In this document: positions 34,216 to 42,991 of the stretch, piece after piece
Layout of the letters: the number at the start of each line of letters is the position of its first letter
Numbering within the stretch: position 1 is the first letter of the stretch
Assembly: GCF_004342985.1 (NCBI RefSeq)
Contig: NZ_SMBO01000003.1
Coordinates: 310,001-374,000, forward strand
Source of the DNA: Novosphingobium sp. PhB57
GTDB taxonomy: Bacteria; Pseudomonadota; Alphaproteobacteria; Sphingomonadales; Sphingomonadaceae
DNA length: 64,000 nt
Direction: 5' to 3'
Program-made: the position numbers and the translations under genes
The notes under the pieces: model-generated
The model's database searches: none
Seen by the model: the letters and a program-made list of their open reading frames with translations, nothing else
Told to the model about the DNA's origin: nothing

Positions 34216-35663
34216 TCGCCGCTATGCTGCTCGCGGCTGCGGCTGCGAGCACCCCCGCCCCGGTCGTCGAAACCGATGTCGGGACGATCCAGGGCGAAGC
34301 GACGCCGGACGGTCGCAGCCTGTTCCGCGGTATTCCCTTCGCCGCTCCGCCGATCGGCGACTTCCGCTGGCAGCCGCCCCAACCCGTCGCGCCGTGGCAA
34401 GGCATGCGAGAAGCGGTGCGCTCGGCTCCGGCCTGCATGCAGGTCGACTATGGGTGGAACCACGGGGCGGCCGCAAACCAGTCGGAAGACTGCCTTTACC
34501 TGGACGTCGCCACGCCTTCCCTGAAACCGAAGGCGCCGCTGCCGGTCATGGTTTGGATCCATGGCGGTGGCAACCGCGCCGGTAGCGGCGCGGGAACGGT
34601 AGCCTCCCCCATCGTGCACCGCGGTGTTGTGCTGGTGAGCCTGCAATACCGCCTTTCCGCGTTCGGCTTCCTCTCGCATGCCGCCCTGGGCGCACATTCG
34701 GGCAACTATGGCCTCATGGACCAACAGGCCGCCCTGCGCTGGGTCCGCGCGAATATCGCCCGCTTCGGCGGGGATCCGGCCAATGTCACGATCTTCGGGG
34801 AATCGGCAGGCGCTCAGGATGTCGGGCTGCAGATGCTCTCACCCGGCGCGAAGGGGCTTTTTAGCAAGGCCATCGCCGAAAGCGGCACGCCGGGTTTCGG
34901 TCTGCCGCCGCGAAGCCTGGCGCAGAACGAGGCGCTGGGCGAAACCATCGTGCGCGCGGCCGGAGCGCCGCCTCACGCCAGTGCCCGGCAGCTTCGCGCG
35001 CTTCCCGCCGAGGCCCTGCTCCGTGCCAGCGACACCGCCGACGTTCCCGGCCTGGACGACAAGAGCTTCATCTGGCTGCAGGCCGTGACCGACGGCACGG
35101 TCCTGACCGAGACGCCCGCGGCCGCCCTGTCGCGCGGCGTGGGGCGAGAAATTCCCCTGCTGATCGGCAACAACCTCTACGAACTCGGGCTATACGGCGC
35201 ACCGGAGCGTGCCATCGTACGGGGTTTCGGTGCCAATGCCGGCAGGGCCATGGAGGCCTACGGGCTTGTCCAGGGCAAGGCACCTCCGGCCGACCTCAAC
35301 TTGCGATTGGCCAACGACCTTACCTTCCGTTGCCCTTCGCTCCATGTTGCCGCGGAGCGCGGGCGATCGGGCGGCGCAACGTGGCACTACCAGTTCGACC
35401 TCGATGGGCCGGACGCCAAGCCCGTGACCCATGGCTCCGAAATCCGCTACGTGCTCGGCGATGAAGGCGCTTTCGATCAGGCCCTCGCGCCGCTGGCCGC
35501 CTATTGGGTGAACTTTGCCCGCAGCGGCGATCCCAACGGCGGCGCCTTGCCCGCATGGCCGCGATTCTCCAACGAGGCCCGCTCAATGGAATTCACCGCC
35601 ACCGGATCCAGGGTCGTTGAGAAGCTCTCGGCCGAAGTCTGCACCCTTCGCACGGCGCCCTGA
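34212..35663 (+). CDS. Type B carboxylesterase, secreted
   Basis: An alpha/beta hydrolase of 483 residues with a short hydrophobic leader. The oxyanion HGGGNRAG (117-124) and the nucleophile elbow FGESAGA (S198) are clear; LFRGIPFAAPPIGDFRWQPP is the family N-terminal signature. The GTG at 34212 overlaps the previous stop (GTGA); an ATG at 34224 is an alternative. With the upstream SGNH esterase it forms a two-esterase set behind the GH2 gene, which suggests the glycan is acylated by acetyl or hydroxycinnamoyl groups (inference). It ends four bases before the convergent sugar kinase gene. Confidence 0.85.
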   Translation: MIAAMLLAAAAASTPAPVVETDVGTIQGEATPDGRSLFRGIPFAAPPIGDFRWQPPQPVAPWQGMREAVRSAPACMQVDYGWNHGAAANQSEDCLYLDVATPSLKPKAPLPVMVWIHGGGNRAGSGAGTVASPIVHRGVVLVSLQYRLSAFGFLSHAALGAHSGNYGLMDQQAALRWVRANIARFGGDPANVTIFGESAGAQDVGLQMLSPGAKGLFSKAIAESGTPGFGLPPRSLAQNEALGETIVRAAGAPPHASARQLRALPAEALLRASDTADVPGLDDKSFIWLQAVTDGTVLTETPAAALSRGVGREIPLLIGNNLYELGLYGAPERAIVRGFGANAGRAMEAYGLVQGKAPPADLNLRLANDLTFRCPSLHVAAERGRSGGATWHYQFDLDGPDAKPVTHGSEIRYVLGDEGAFDQALAPLAAYWVNFARSGDPNGGALPAWPRFSNEARSMEFTATGSRVVEKLSAEVCTLRTAP

Positions 35664-35667
35664 CACG

Positions 35668-36582
35668 TCACGAAGGCGCCGGTATTTCCTCCGGATCCCA
35701 GAGCAGCGCTGCGCCGCGCACGCCCGAGCTGTCGCCCCAGCGCGCCGGAACCACTGTTCCGGCCCACGCGCCCGAGAACGTTCGGGCCTGAACCGCTTCG
35801 GCCAATCCTTCGTAGATCTGGCCGACATTCGACATTCCGCCGCCCAGCACGATCACATCCGGATCCATGAGGTTGGCCACCACCGACAGCCCGCGCGCCA
35901 GCCTGTCTCGGTAGCGCCGCAGCGCTTCCTGCGCCGCTGCATCGCCATCCCGCGCGGCCGCCACGATTGCGGGAGGATCGAGATCGCGCCCCGTCGCGGC
36001 CTTGAATGCGCGCTGGAACCCCGTTCCCGAGACCCAGTTCTCAAGGCATCCGCGCAGCCCGCACCAGCAGGCGGGCGCCGGCAGTTCATCCGGGCCGGGG
36101 TCCGGCAACGGCATGTGCCCGACTTCGCCGGCCAGCCCATGCGCACCGCCAACCACCTTGCCGTCCAGCACATAGCCCGCGCCGCAACCCGTGCCGACGA
36201 TCAGCCCGAAAACGGAGGCTTTCCCCGCTGCCGCGCCGTCGACGGCTTCGGACAGGGCGAAACAATTGGCATCGTTGGCAAGCCGGACCTCCCGGCCGAG
36301 CGCGGCTTCGAGATCGCGCTGGAAAGGCTGACCGTTCAGGCAAGCCGAATTGGCATTGCGGATCAGCCCCGTACCCGGCGTGAGAGACCCCGGGGTGCCG
36401 ATTCCGACAGTTCCCCGGCGGCCAACTTCCGCCTCCACAGCCGCCACCAGATCGCGCAGCGTCGTCAGCGCCAGATCGTACTTGTCGGGTGTTGGTATGC
36501 GGCGGCGGTGCAGGACCTCACCGTCCTCCGAGAGAGCGGCAGCCTCGATTTTCGTCCCACCGTAATCGATTCCAATCCGCAT
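35668..36582 (-). CDS. ROK-family sugar kinase (fructokinase/mannokinase-like)
   Basis: A cytoplasmic kinase of 304 residues. The phosphate-binding DYGGTK is at 5-10, the ROK glutamate/histidine in GEVGHMPL and the zinc motif CWCGLRGCLENW are intact, and VLGGGMS closes the ATP site. The ATG at 36582 (MRIGIDYGG) is chosen; a GTG two codons upstream is possible. Intact zinc and catalytic motifs indicate a real kinase, in contrast to the neighbouring regulator. Likely substrates are fructose, mannose or N-acetylglucosamine. Gene position suggests it phosphorylates a hexose released by the nearby glycosidases. Confidence 0.88.
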   Translation of the reverse strand: MRIGIDYGGTKIEAAALSEDGEVLHRRRIPTPDKYDLALTTLRDLVAAVEAEVGRRGTVGIGTPGSLTPGTGLIRNANSACLNGQPFQRDLEAALGREVRLANDANCFALSEAVDGAAAGKASVFGLIVGTGCGAGYVLDGKVVGGAHGLAGEVGHMPLPDPGPDELPAPACWCGLRGCLENWVSGTGFQRAFKAATGRDLDPPAIVAAARDGDAAAQEALRRYRDRLARGLSVVANLMDPDVIVLGGGMSNVGQIYEGLAEAVQARTFSGAWAGTVVPARWGDSSGVRGAALLWDPEEIPAPS

Positions 36583-36753
36583 GGTCACGCAGCAGCCCGC
36601 TGCATGGGTGGGATCTTCGGCATATTCCTCTCCGGCATTGGATCATGTCATGGGACGGAGATGGAGCTGGCGCGCCGGTTCACCCGGTCATGCCCCACAC
36701 CGCTTCGATGTCGCGGCATGATGGCATGGCGGATGAATAAGACAATTTCTTTT

Positions 36754-37998
36754 TTATAACTCTTCGGATCGACCTGCTTGCATCAGGATGGCATCCGAAG
36801 GAAGCAGTTGATCGAGGAAGGGCAGGATCGCTGCGCCGATCGCAGGGGCTTCCGCGGGCATCTGCCCGGGATGGACCGGTACCCGGTTGGGCATGGGAAC
36901 CTGGGCCAGGGCCGCGTCGATCCGGGCGCTGAGCCGCTCGATCAGCGGCACCGGAAGGCGTCCGCCAATCACCACCGCATCGGGATCGAGCAGGCAGGAC
37001 ACCGCCACCAACGGGCCGGTCAGCGCGCGGGTGGCATCGGCGATCCATTGATCCACCGTGGTCGCCATGACCGGATCGAGCGCGAGGAGATCGTCGAGCG
37101 ATTTCAGCGGACGACCTTCGCGCAGAAGACGCTCCTCGATGGCGGACAACGAGACAGTATCCTGCACCACCGCCCCGGGCTCCGCGCCGCCGGCATCCGG
37201 CATGAGCCCGATCTCTCCGCTGCGCGAGCGCGCACCGCGATAGTAGCTGCCGTCGACCACCGGACCGCCGCCCAGGCCCGCGCTGATGAGCAGATAGAAG
37301 AAGCTCGGCCGCTCCTGTCCGCCCACCCCTTGCGCCTCGCCCAGTGCTGCCGCCGCCGCGTCGTTGTCGACGTGGATCGGCCAGGGCAGAACCTCCTTCA
37401 AAAGCGCGGAAAAGTCGACTTGCGACCAGCTTTCGTAACCCTCGGGCTTGTGCGGCAGGACGATCCCGCCCAGGTCGTCAGGGCGCGCGACGCCGACCCC
37501 CAATATGCGTTCACGGTCGATCTTGCCCGCGGTCAGCACGCCTTCCAGCTCGGCCGAGATGATGTCCACCACGTCGGACGGCATGGCGAAACGGACTTCT
37601 CGAGTCACGCGGCTGCGGACTTCGCCGGCGAGGTCCAGCGCCACCAGAGTGATATGGTCGCGATCGACATTGAGGCCGATGGCGAAGGCGCCGTCGGGGT
37701 TGATGGCAAGGCGCAGCGCCGGCTGCCCCCGGCCGCCATGCTTGCGGCCGATATGCGCGATCAGTTCCATCTCCCCGAGGCGCGAGGTGATGTTGGCGAT
37801 CGTGGGCGCCGTCAGCCCGGTCTGCTTCGCCAGGGCGATACGCGTAGTCTCTCCGCTCAGGCGAATGGCCTGGAGCACGATGCGCTGATTGTAGTCGCTG
37901 GCCCGGGCCAAATTGGTACCGGAAAGCGAAACGGCCAGTCGCTTGCCGCGGGTTTCTCCCGAATCGGGAGCGGTTACAGTGCGATCCTCTCTTTTCAT
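36754..37998 (-). CDS. ROK-family transcriptional regulator (NagC/Mlc-like)
   Basis: A 414-residue protein with an N-terminal winged helix-turn-helix (about 38-80, RIALAKQTGLTAPTIANITS) joined to a ROK domain (GLNVDRDHITLVALDLAG). The ROK zinc motif CxCGxxGC is missing; that position reads GAEPGAVVQDTV, so metal binding is probably lost. The gene is divergent from the TonB receptor over 207 bases, and downstream of it on the same strand is the sugar kinase. It is a probable repressor of the glycan locus released by a sugar or sugar phosphate. Confidence 0.85.
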   Translation of the reverse strand: MKREDRTVTAPDSGETRGKRLAVSLSGTNLARASDYNQRIVLQAIRLSGETTRIALAKQTGLTAPTIANITSRLGEMELIAHIGRKHGGRGQPALRLAINPDGAFAIGLNVDRDHITLVALDLAGEVRSRVTREVRFAMPSDVVDIISAELEGVLTAGKIDRERILGVGVARPDDLGGIVLPHKPEGYESWSQVDFSALLKEVLPWPIHVDNDAAAAALGEAQGVGGQERPSFFYLLISAGLGGGPVVDGSYYRGARSRSGEIGLMPDAGGAEPGAVVQDTVSLSAIEERLLREGRPLKSLDDLLALDPVMATTVDQWIADATRALTGPLVAVSCLLDPDAVVIGGRLPVPLIERLSARIDAALAQVPMPNRVPVHPGQMPAEAPAIGAAILPFLDQLLPSDAILMQAGRSEEL

Positions 37999-38205
37999 GG
38001 TGCCAATGACTACAACCGGAACAGTCCCCTAACTAACAAAAAAGAAAAAATTTAAGTTGACCGCTTTTTGCTTTGAGCGGATGTGTACCGCAACACGAGT
38101 CACAAAGAATGCTCGTACCAGGAGAGGAAAGCGGCGCTCATGACCGCTGGGTCGACGCCCCTCTCCGAACCAGCGAGGCACGCATAGCGCGTGAGAGGAG
38201 AGGAA

Positions 38206-41200
38206 ATGAGGGGAATGAATCAGCACAGTTTCGTGCGTCGCAGTGTCCTGATGGCCGCGACGTCGATGGTCGCCCTGGGTTCGGCGCATGGCGCCTTGGC
38301 TCAGGAAGCCGCGCAGCAGGGCGCGCCCGTCGTCACGGGATCGGCCACCAGGCTGGCCGTGGCGGAACAGGCCGGCAGCCCCGCCACCGCCCAACCGGGC
38401 AGCGAGCCCACGGGAAGCGACATCGTCGTCACCGGTATTCGCGCCTCGCAGGAACGCGCCGTCAACATCAAGCGCAATGCCACATCGGTGGTCGATTCCA
38501 TTTCCGCCGAAGACATCGGCAAGCTGCCCGACGTCACCATTTCCGACTCTCTCCAGCGCATTCCGGGCGTGCAGATCCTGCGCAGCGCGGGCGAAGGCTC
38601 GACCATCAACATCCGCGGGTTGCCGCAGGTGACCACGCTGCTCAACGGCGAAGCCTACCTTGGCGCGCAGTCGATCACCACGATCCAGCCGAACTTCAAC
38701 GACATCCCCTCGCAGCTCTTCGCCGGCGCCGATGTCATCAAGTCCGCCACGGCCGATTCGCTCAATGCCGGCATCACCGGCACGGTCAACTTGCGCACGC
38801 GGCGCCCCTTCGACCTCAAGGAGGGCGTGACGGTCGCTCTTGCCGCGGAAGGCGCCTACGGGGACAAGACCAAGCACAAGTTCGATCCGAACTTCAACGG
38901 CCTGCTGTCCTGGCACAACGACCGCTTCGGGGTGATGGTCTCCGCCGCCTATTCCGACGTGCGCCTGTCCAATTCGCACAACGGCATCCAGGAAGGCTAC
39001 GGCGCCACTCTGCATGACGAAGGCACGCCGGACGCCACCTCCACGAACGGTTTCTCACCCGCGAACCGCCCGCGCGGCACGGTGGTGGCCGGCGGCGTGG
39101 ACGTCAACGGCAACGGTAATTCCAACGACGCCTTCATCGTTCCCCAGGGCTTCACCGGCTGGAACAAGATCAACCAGCGCCAGCGCCTGGGCATCAACGG
39201 CTCGGCGCAATGGATGATCAACGACGCCCTGACCCTGACGGGCGACGCCTTCTTCACCAAGCAGACCGAGCATGACCGCACGGCCGGCTTCCAGATGCAG
39301 GACGTCAACTGGCAGGCGGCGGAATTCGTGCCCGGCCAGTCGCGCGACACGGGAACGACCGTGGTGGGCAAGGACGGCCGGACCTACAATCTCAACACCA
39401 CGCAGGTCTACAACTACGACCTCGGCAACTTCGATTCCTATGCCCAGACCGACCGCTACAAATCGCAGTCGCAGAACTACAACCTGGAACTGAAGTTCGA
39501 CAACGGCGGCCCCTTCAAGGGCAGCCTGCGCGGCATCTATGGCAAGGCTCACCAGTATTACGACCAGAGCTACTTGCAGTTCAGCATGTCGGACGGCCAG
39601 CAGTGGCAGCCGGGCGGCATCGGCCACTATCCGGGCGGCGACCGGGTGTTCAACCCGAACGGCTACACGGTCAATACCATCGCCGGCCTGAACTCGCTTC
39701 CGGCCGTGGTGGACTTCACCGGCAACAAGCCGGTCTTCACCCTGCCCTCGCAGCTTCTGACCGAACTGGGCGACATCAGCAACTATGCGCTGAAGACGAT
39801 GTCTTCCGAAGGCAACTATCGCCGCAACGGCGACCTCAAGGTCGTGCGCGCCGATGGCTCCTATGAAGCATCGCCCGAACTGACGGTCAGCTTCGGCGGC
39901 CGTTATTCCGAGCGTTCGGTGAACGACTACGAATTCGACCGTGCGGCACCGCTCTATGCCGGACAGGCCAGCGATCCCAACGGCTGCCTCGTCAAGTGGA
40001 AGGCCTTCGACGTGCCGATGAGCGACAGCTCCTGCAGCGCGGGCGACGCTTCCGGCTTCTACACGGCGGGCCTGACGCGCCTTGCCAACGACCCGACCCT
40101 TGGCGGCCGCGTCAAGCTGTTCAACCCGGGCGTGGCAGGCGTGCCGAACATGTATGTGCTCGACCCGAAGGCGATGGACAACGCCCTGGCCTTCCAGAAC
40201 GAGTTCTACCCCGGAAACGTCGAAGTCATGAACCCCGGCGCTTCCTTCAACGTCGGCGTCAAGCAGATCTCCGGCTACGTCCAGACCGACTTCCACGGCG
40301 ATTTCTTCGGCGTGCCTTTCTCGGGTAACGGCGGCGTCAAGGTCATCAACACCCGGCTCGACATCACCCAGTACGTCACCGGCGGGCCGCAGCCCTACGG
40401 TCTGGCCAACGAGCTGGGAGGCTCGGTCGACACCAAGCGCAGCTTCACCGACATCCTTCCGGCCTTCAACGTCGCCTTCGACTTCGCGCAGAACCTGAAG
40501 TTCCGCTTCGCCTTCTCGAAGACGATGACCCTGCTGGACCTCAACCAGTGGGGCGGCGGCCTGAACCCCACTTATGCCATCGACACCAGCGTACCCGGAA
40601 CGCCGATCTTCCGCGTGACCGGCGGTAGCCAGACGGGCAATCCCAACCTCGATCCCTGGCGCGCCACCAATGTGGAAGGCTCCCTCGAATACTATCTCGG
40701 CCGGGGAAGCCTGCTGAGCGTCGGCGCCTTCTACATCGATGTCGACAGCTTCATCCAGGCCGGCAACGAGAACCGCACCGACCTGCCGGACAACGATGGC
40801 GTCGTTCGCGGCCGCACGGTCTCCATCAGCACCCCGGTCCAGGGATCCGGCGGCTCGCTGAAGGGCATCGAGGCCGGCGCCAAGATCTCGTTCACCGATC
40901 TTGGCTTCGTCCCCGGGTTCCTGTCGAACTTCGGCATCGACACGAACTTCACCTTCTCGCCTTCGAACACCGGCGACAAGGACCTGGCCGGCAAGAAGAT
41001 CCCGTTCCAGGACAACTCGAAGATCCAGACCAATGCTGCGCTGTTCTACCAGGACTCGCATTTCCAGGCGCGCGTGGCCTGGAACTACCGTTCGGAGCGT
41101 GCGGTCCAGTCCAACTTCGGCGGCATCACCGGGCTCGAACTGTACCAGGCGCCCACCAACTACGTCGACGCCTCGGTCAGCTACGACATCACGCCGAACA

Positions 41201-41331
41201 TCACTATCTACGGCCAGGGTTCCAACCTGACGGGCGAGTACGAGAAGTACTACCTCACCTGGAAGGACCAGAAGGCCTACAACAATATCTTCGAACGCCG
41301 CTTCACCATGGGCGCGCGCGTCAAGTTCTAA
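38206..41331 (+). CDS. TonB-dependent receptor of the glycan utilisation locus
   Basis: A 1041-residue outer membrane receptor with a signal peptide (ATSMVALGSAHGALAQ), a TonB-box region near IVVTGIRASQERAV, a plug (DIGKLPDVTISDSLQRIPGV, INIRGLPQVTTLLNGEAYLG) and a long barrel ending in FTMGARVKF. This is the large sphingomonad/Caulobacter type usually linked to oligosaccharide import. AGGAGAG precedes the chosen ATG at 38206; GTG 38191 and ATG 38215 are alternatives. It opens an operon-like run: receptor, halogenase-like, GH3, GH27. A terminator at about 41346 may partially separate it from the next gene. Confidence 0.9.
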   Translation: MRGMNQHSFVRRSVLMAATSMVALGSAHGALAQEAAQQGAPVVTGSATRLAVAEQAGSPATAQPGSEPTGSDIVVTGIRASQERAVNIKRNATSVVDSISAEDIGKLPDVTISDSLQRIPGVQILRSAGEGSTINIRGLPQVTTLLNGEAYLGAQSITTIQPNFNDIPSQLFAGADVIKSATADSLNAGITGTVNLRTRRPFDLKEGVTVALAAEGAYGDKTKHKFDPNFNGLLSWHNDRFGVMVSAAYSDVRLSNSHNGIQEGYGATLHDEGTPDATSTNGFSPANRPRGTVVAGGVDVNGNGNSNDAFIVPQGFTGWNKINQRQRLGINGSAQWMINDALTLTGDAFFTKQTEHDRTAGFQMQDVNWQAAEFVPGQSRDTGTTVVGKDGRTYNLNTTQVYNYDLGNFDSYAQTDRYKSQSQNYNLELKFDNGGPFKGSLRGIYGKAHQYYDQSYLQFSMSDGQQWQPGGIGHYPGGDRVFNPNGYTVNTIAGLNSLPAVVDFTGNKPVFTLPSQLLTELGDISNYALKTMSSEGNYRRNGDLKVVRADGSYEASPELTVSFGGRYSERSVNDYEFDRAAPLYAGQASDPNGCLVKWKAFDVPMSDSSCSAGDASGFYTAGLTRLANDPTLGGRVKLFNPGVAGVPNMYVLDPKAMDNALAFQNEFYPGNVEVMNPGASFNVGVKQISGYVQTDFHGDFFGVPFSGNGGVKVINTRLDITQYVTGGPQPYGLANELGGSVDTKRSFTDILPAFNVAFDFAQNLKFRFAFSKTMTLLDLNQWGGGLNPTYAIDTSVPGTPIFRVTGGSQTGNPNLDPWRATNVEGSLEYYLGRGSLLSVGAFYIDVDSFIQAGNENRTDLPDNDGVVRGRTVSISTPVQGSGGSLKGIEAGAKISFTDLGFVPGFLSNFGIDTNFTFSPSNTGDKDLAGKKIPFQDNSKIQTNAALFYQDSHFQARVAWNYRSERAVQSNFGGITGLELYQAPTNYVDASVSYDITPNITIYGQGSNLTGEYEKYYLTWKDQKAYNNIFERRFTMGARVKF

Positions 41332-41345
41332 GCTCCTCCCTTTCT

Positions 41346-41384
41346 CCCCCGCCCACCTCCTCCGGGCGGGGGGGATCCTTTTCC
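41346..41384 (+). terminator. Intrinsic terminator after the glycan-locus TonB receptor
   Basis: A 9-bp perfect stem (CCCCCGCCC / GGGCGGGGG) with a 9-base loop is followed by GATCCTTTTCC. It lies 15 bases after the receptor stop. The T-run is short, so read-through into the halogenase-like gene is plausible. Confidence 0.7.
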
Positions 41385-41428
41385 GGCTCGGCCCGACAGG
41401 TTAGACCCAGCCCGGGGAGTTTCCTGCG

Positions 41429-42982
41429 ATGACAGACAATGCGATCCGATCCATCCTGATCGTCGGCGGCGGCACCGCCGGATGGATGACGGCCAATCTC
41501 CTGGCGACCCGGCTGCGGCGCCTCCCCGTGCAGATCACCTTGGTGGAATCTCCCGATATCCGCACCGTAGGCGTGGGCGAGGCCACGGTCCCGGCGATCC
41601 GCGATTATTTCCGCGCCATCGGCGTCAACGAATTCGACGTGATGCGCGCGACCCACGGCACGGTGAAGCTCGGTATCGAGTTCCGCGACTGGTCACGGCC
41701 GGGCACGAACTTCTTCCATCCCTTCGGCCGCTACGGCGTCGATGCCTTCTCGGTGCCGTTCCACCAGTTCTGGCTCAAACGGCGCATTGCCGGTGACGAT
41801 ACGCCGCTCTCGGCCTATTGTCTGGCGACCGAGGCGGCCATGCGCAATCTCGTGGTCCTGCCGCCCGAGCAACCCGCCAACGATCTGGGCGTGTTCGACT
41901 GGGCCATCCATTTCGACGCCGGGCTTTTCGCCCGCTTTCTCTCGCAGCGCGCCCGCGAGGAACTGGGCGTCGCCCATGTCGAAGGCACCATTGCCGGCGT
42001 CCATCGCGGCGGCGACGACGGACGCATCGCTTCCGTCACCCTCACCGGTGGCGACACCCTGGAAGCGGACCTGTTCATAGACTGCTCGGGCTTCCGCAGC
42101 CTGCTGCTGGGCCAGGCACTCGAAGTTCCTTACGACGACTGGACCCACCTGCTTCCCTGCGACCGCGCCGTGGCCGTGCCCTGCACCCATGGCGACGCAC
42201 TGACGCCCTATACCCGCAGCACGGCCCTGTCCGCCGGATGGCAATGGCGCATTCCGCTCCAGCACCGCGTCGGCAATGGCTACGTCTATTCGAGCCGCCA
42301 CATTTCCGACGACGAGGCCACCGCCACCTTGCTCTCGCGCCTCGAAGGCGAGCAACTGGCCGAACCCAACATGCTGCGGTTCCGCACCGGCCATCGCACC
42401 CGCGTATGGGAAAAGAACTGCGTGGCGATCGGTCTGGCGGCGGGGTTCCTCGAACCTCTGGAATCCACCTCGATCACCCTGATCCAGAGCGGGGTCGAGC
42501 GGCTGCTGGCCCACTTCCCGGACCGGGATTTCGAACCCTCGCTGGCGGACGAGTTCAACCGCATCACCAGCCTCGAATATGCGCGTATCCGCGATTTCCT
42601 GCTGCTGCACTATTGGGGCAATCGCCGGCATGGCGAACCGATGTGGGACGCATGCCGCGCGCTGGAACTGCCCGAGACCCTGGCCAGCCGCGTGCGCGCC
42701 TTCGCAGGCGGCGGGAAGCTGCCGCGCTACGAATGGGACTCCTTCCAGCCGCCGAGCTGGCTGTCGATGTACGCCGGGCTGGACATCCTGCCCCCACGCC
42801 ATGATCCTCTGGCAGACCAGCTCAGCGCCGAGGAACTCGGCGCGTCTTTCGCCAAGATGCGCGAAGCCATCGGCCGGGCCACGGCGCTCGGCATTCCGCA
42901 CGACGAATTCATCGCCGAACATTGCGCCATGCAGACGGACATTGCACGATCCGCACAACCAGCGCCCGTCTCCATAATCTAG
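41429..42982 (+). CDS. Flavin-dependent tryptophan halogenase-like protein
   Basis: A 517-residue FAD protein. The dinucleotide motif is IVGGGTAGW (11-19), the halogenase lysine is K80 in HGTVKLG, and the family WxWxIP motif is at 271-276 in GWQWRIPLQ. These residues are those needed for HOCl-based halogenation. There is no signal peptide, so it is cytoplasmic. Such proteins are frequently encoded beside TonB receptors and glycosidases in sphingomonads, Caulobacter and Xanthomonas, where no halogenated product is known. Its role in the locus is therefore unknown; direct tryptophan halogenation is unlikely from context. It is followed nine bases later by the GH3 gene. Confidence 0.87.
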   Translation: MTDNAIRSILIVGGGTAGWMTANLLATRLRRLPVQITLVESPDIRTVGVGEATVPAIRDYFRAIGVNEFDVMRATHGTVKLGIEFRDWSRPGTNFFHPFGRYGVDAFSVPFHQFWLKRRIAGDDTPLSAYCLATEAAMRNLVVLPPEQPANDLGVFDWAIHFDAGLFARFLSQRAREELGVAHVEGTIAGVHRGGDDGRIASVTLTGGDTLEADLFIDCSGFRSLLLGQALEVPYDDWTHLLPCDRAVAVPCTHGDALTPYTRSTALSAGWQWRIPLQHRVGNGYVYSSRHISDDEATATLLSRLEGEQLAEPNMLRFRTGHRTRVWEKNCVAIGLAAGFLEPLESTSITLIQSGVERLLAHFPDRDFEPSLADEFNRITSLEYARIRDFLLLHYWGNRRHGEPMWDACRALELPETLASRVRAFAGGGKLPRYEWDSFQPPSWLSMYAGLDILPPRHDPLADQLSAEELGASFAKMREAIGRATALGIPHDEFIAEHCAMQTDIARSAQPAPVSII

Positions 42983-42991
42983 GACCACTCG

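Noticed and set aside
38144..38182. CGCTGG ... CCAGCG inverted repeat upstream of the glycan-locus TonB receptor as a ROK operator
   Set aside because: A 6-bp match separated by more than 20 bases, in GC-rich sequence, is not convincing; ROK sites are usually A/T-rich palindromes.
39055..41061. Open frame of about 668 codons antisense to the large TonB receptor
   Set aside because: Same codon-bias shadow effect; no domain and no ribosome-binding site.
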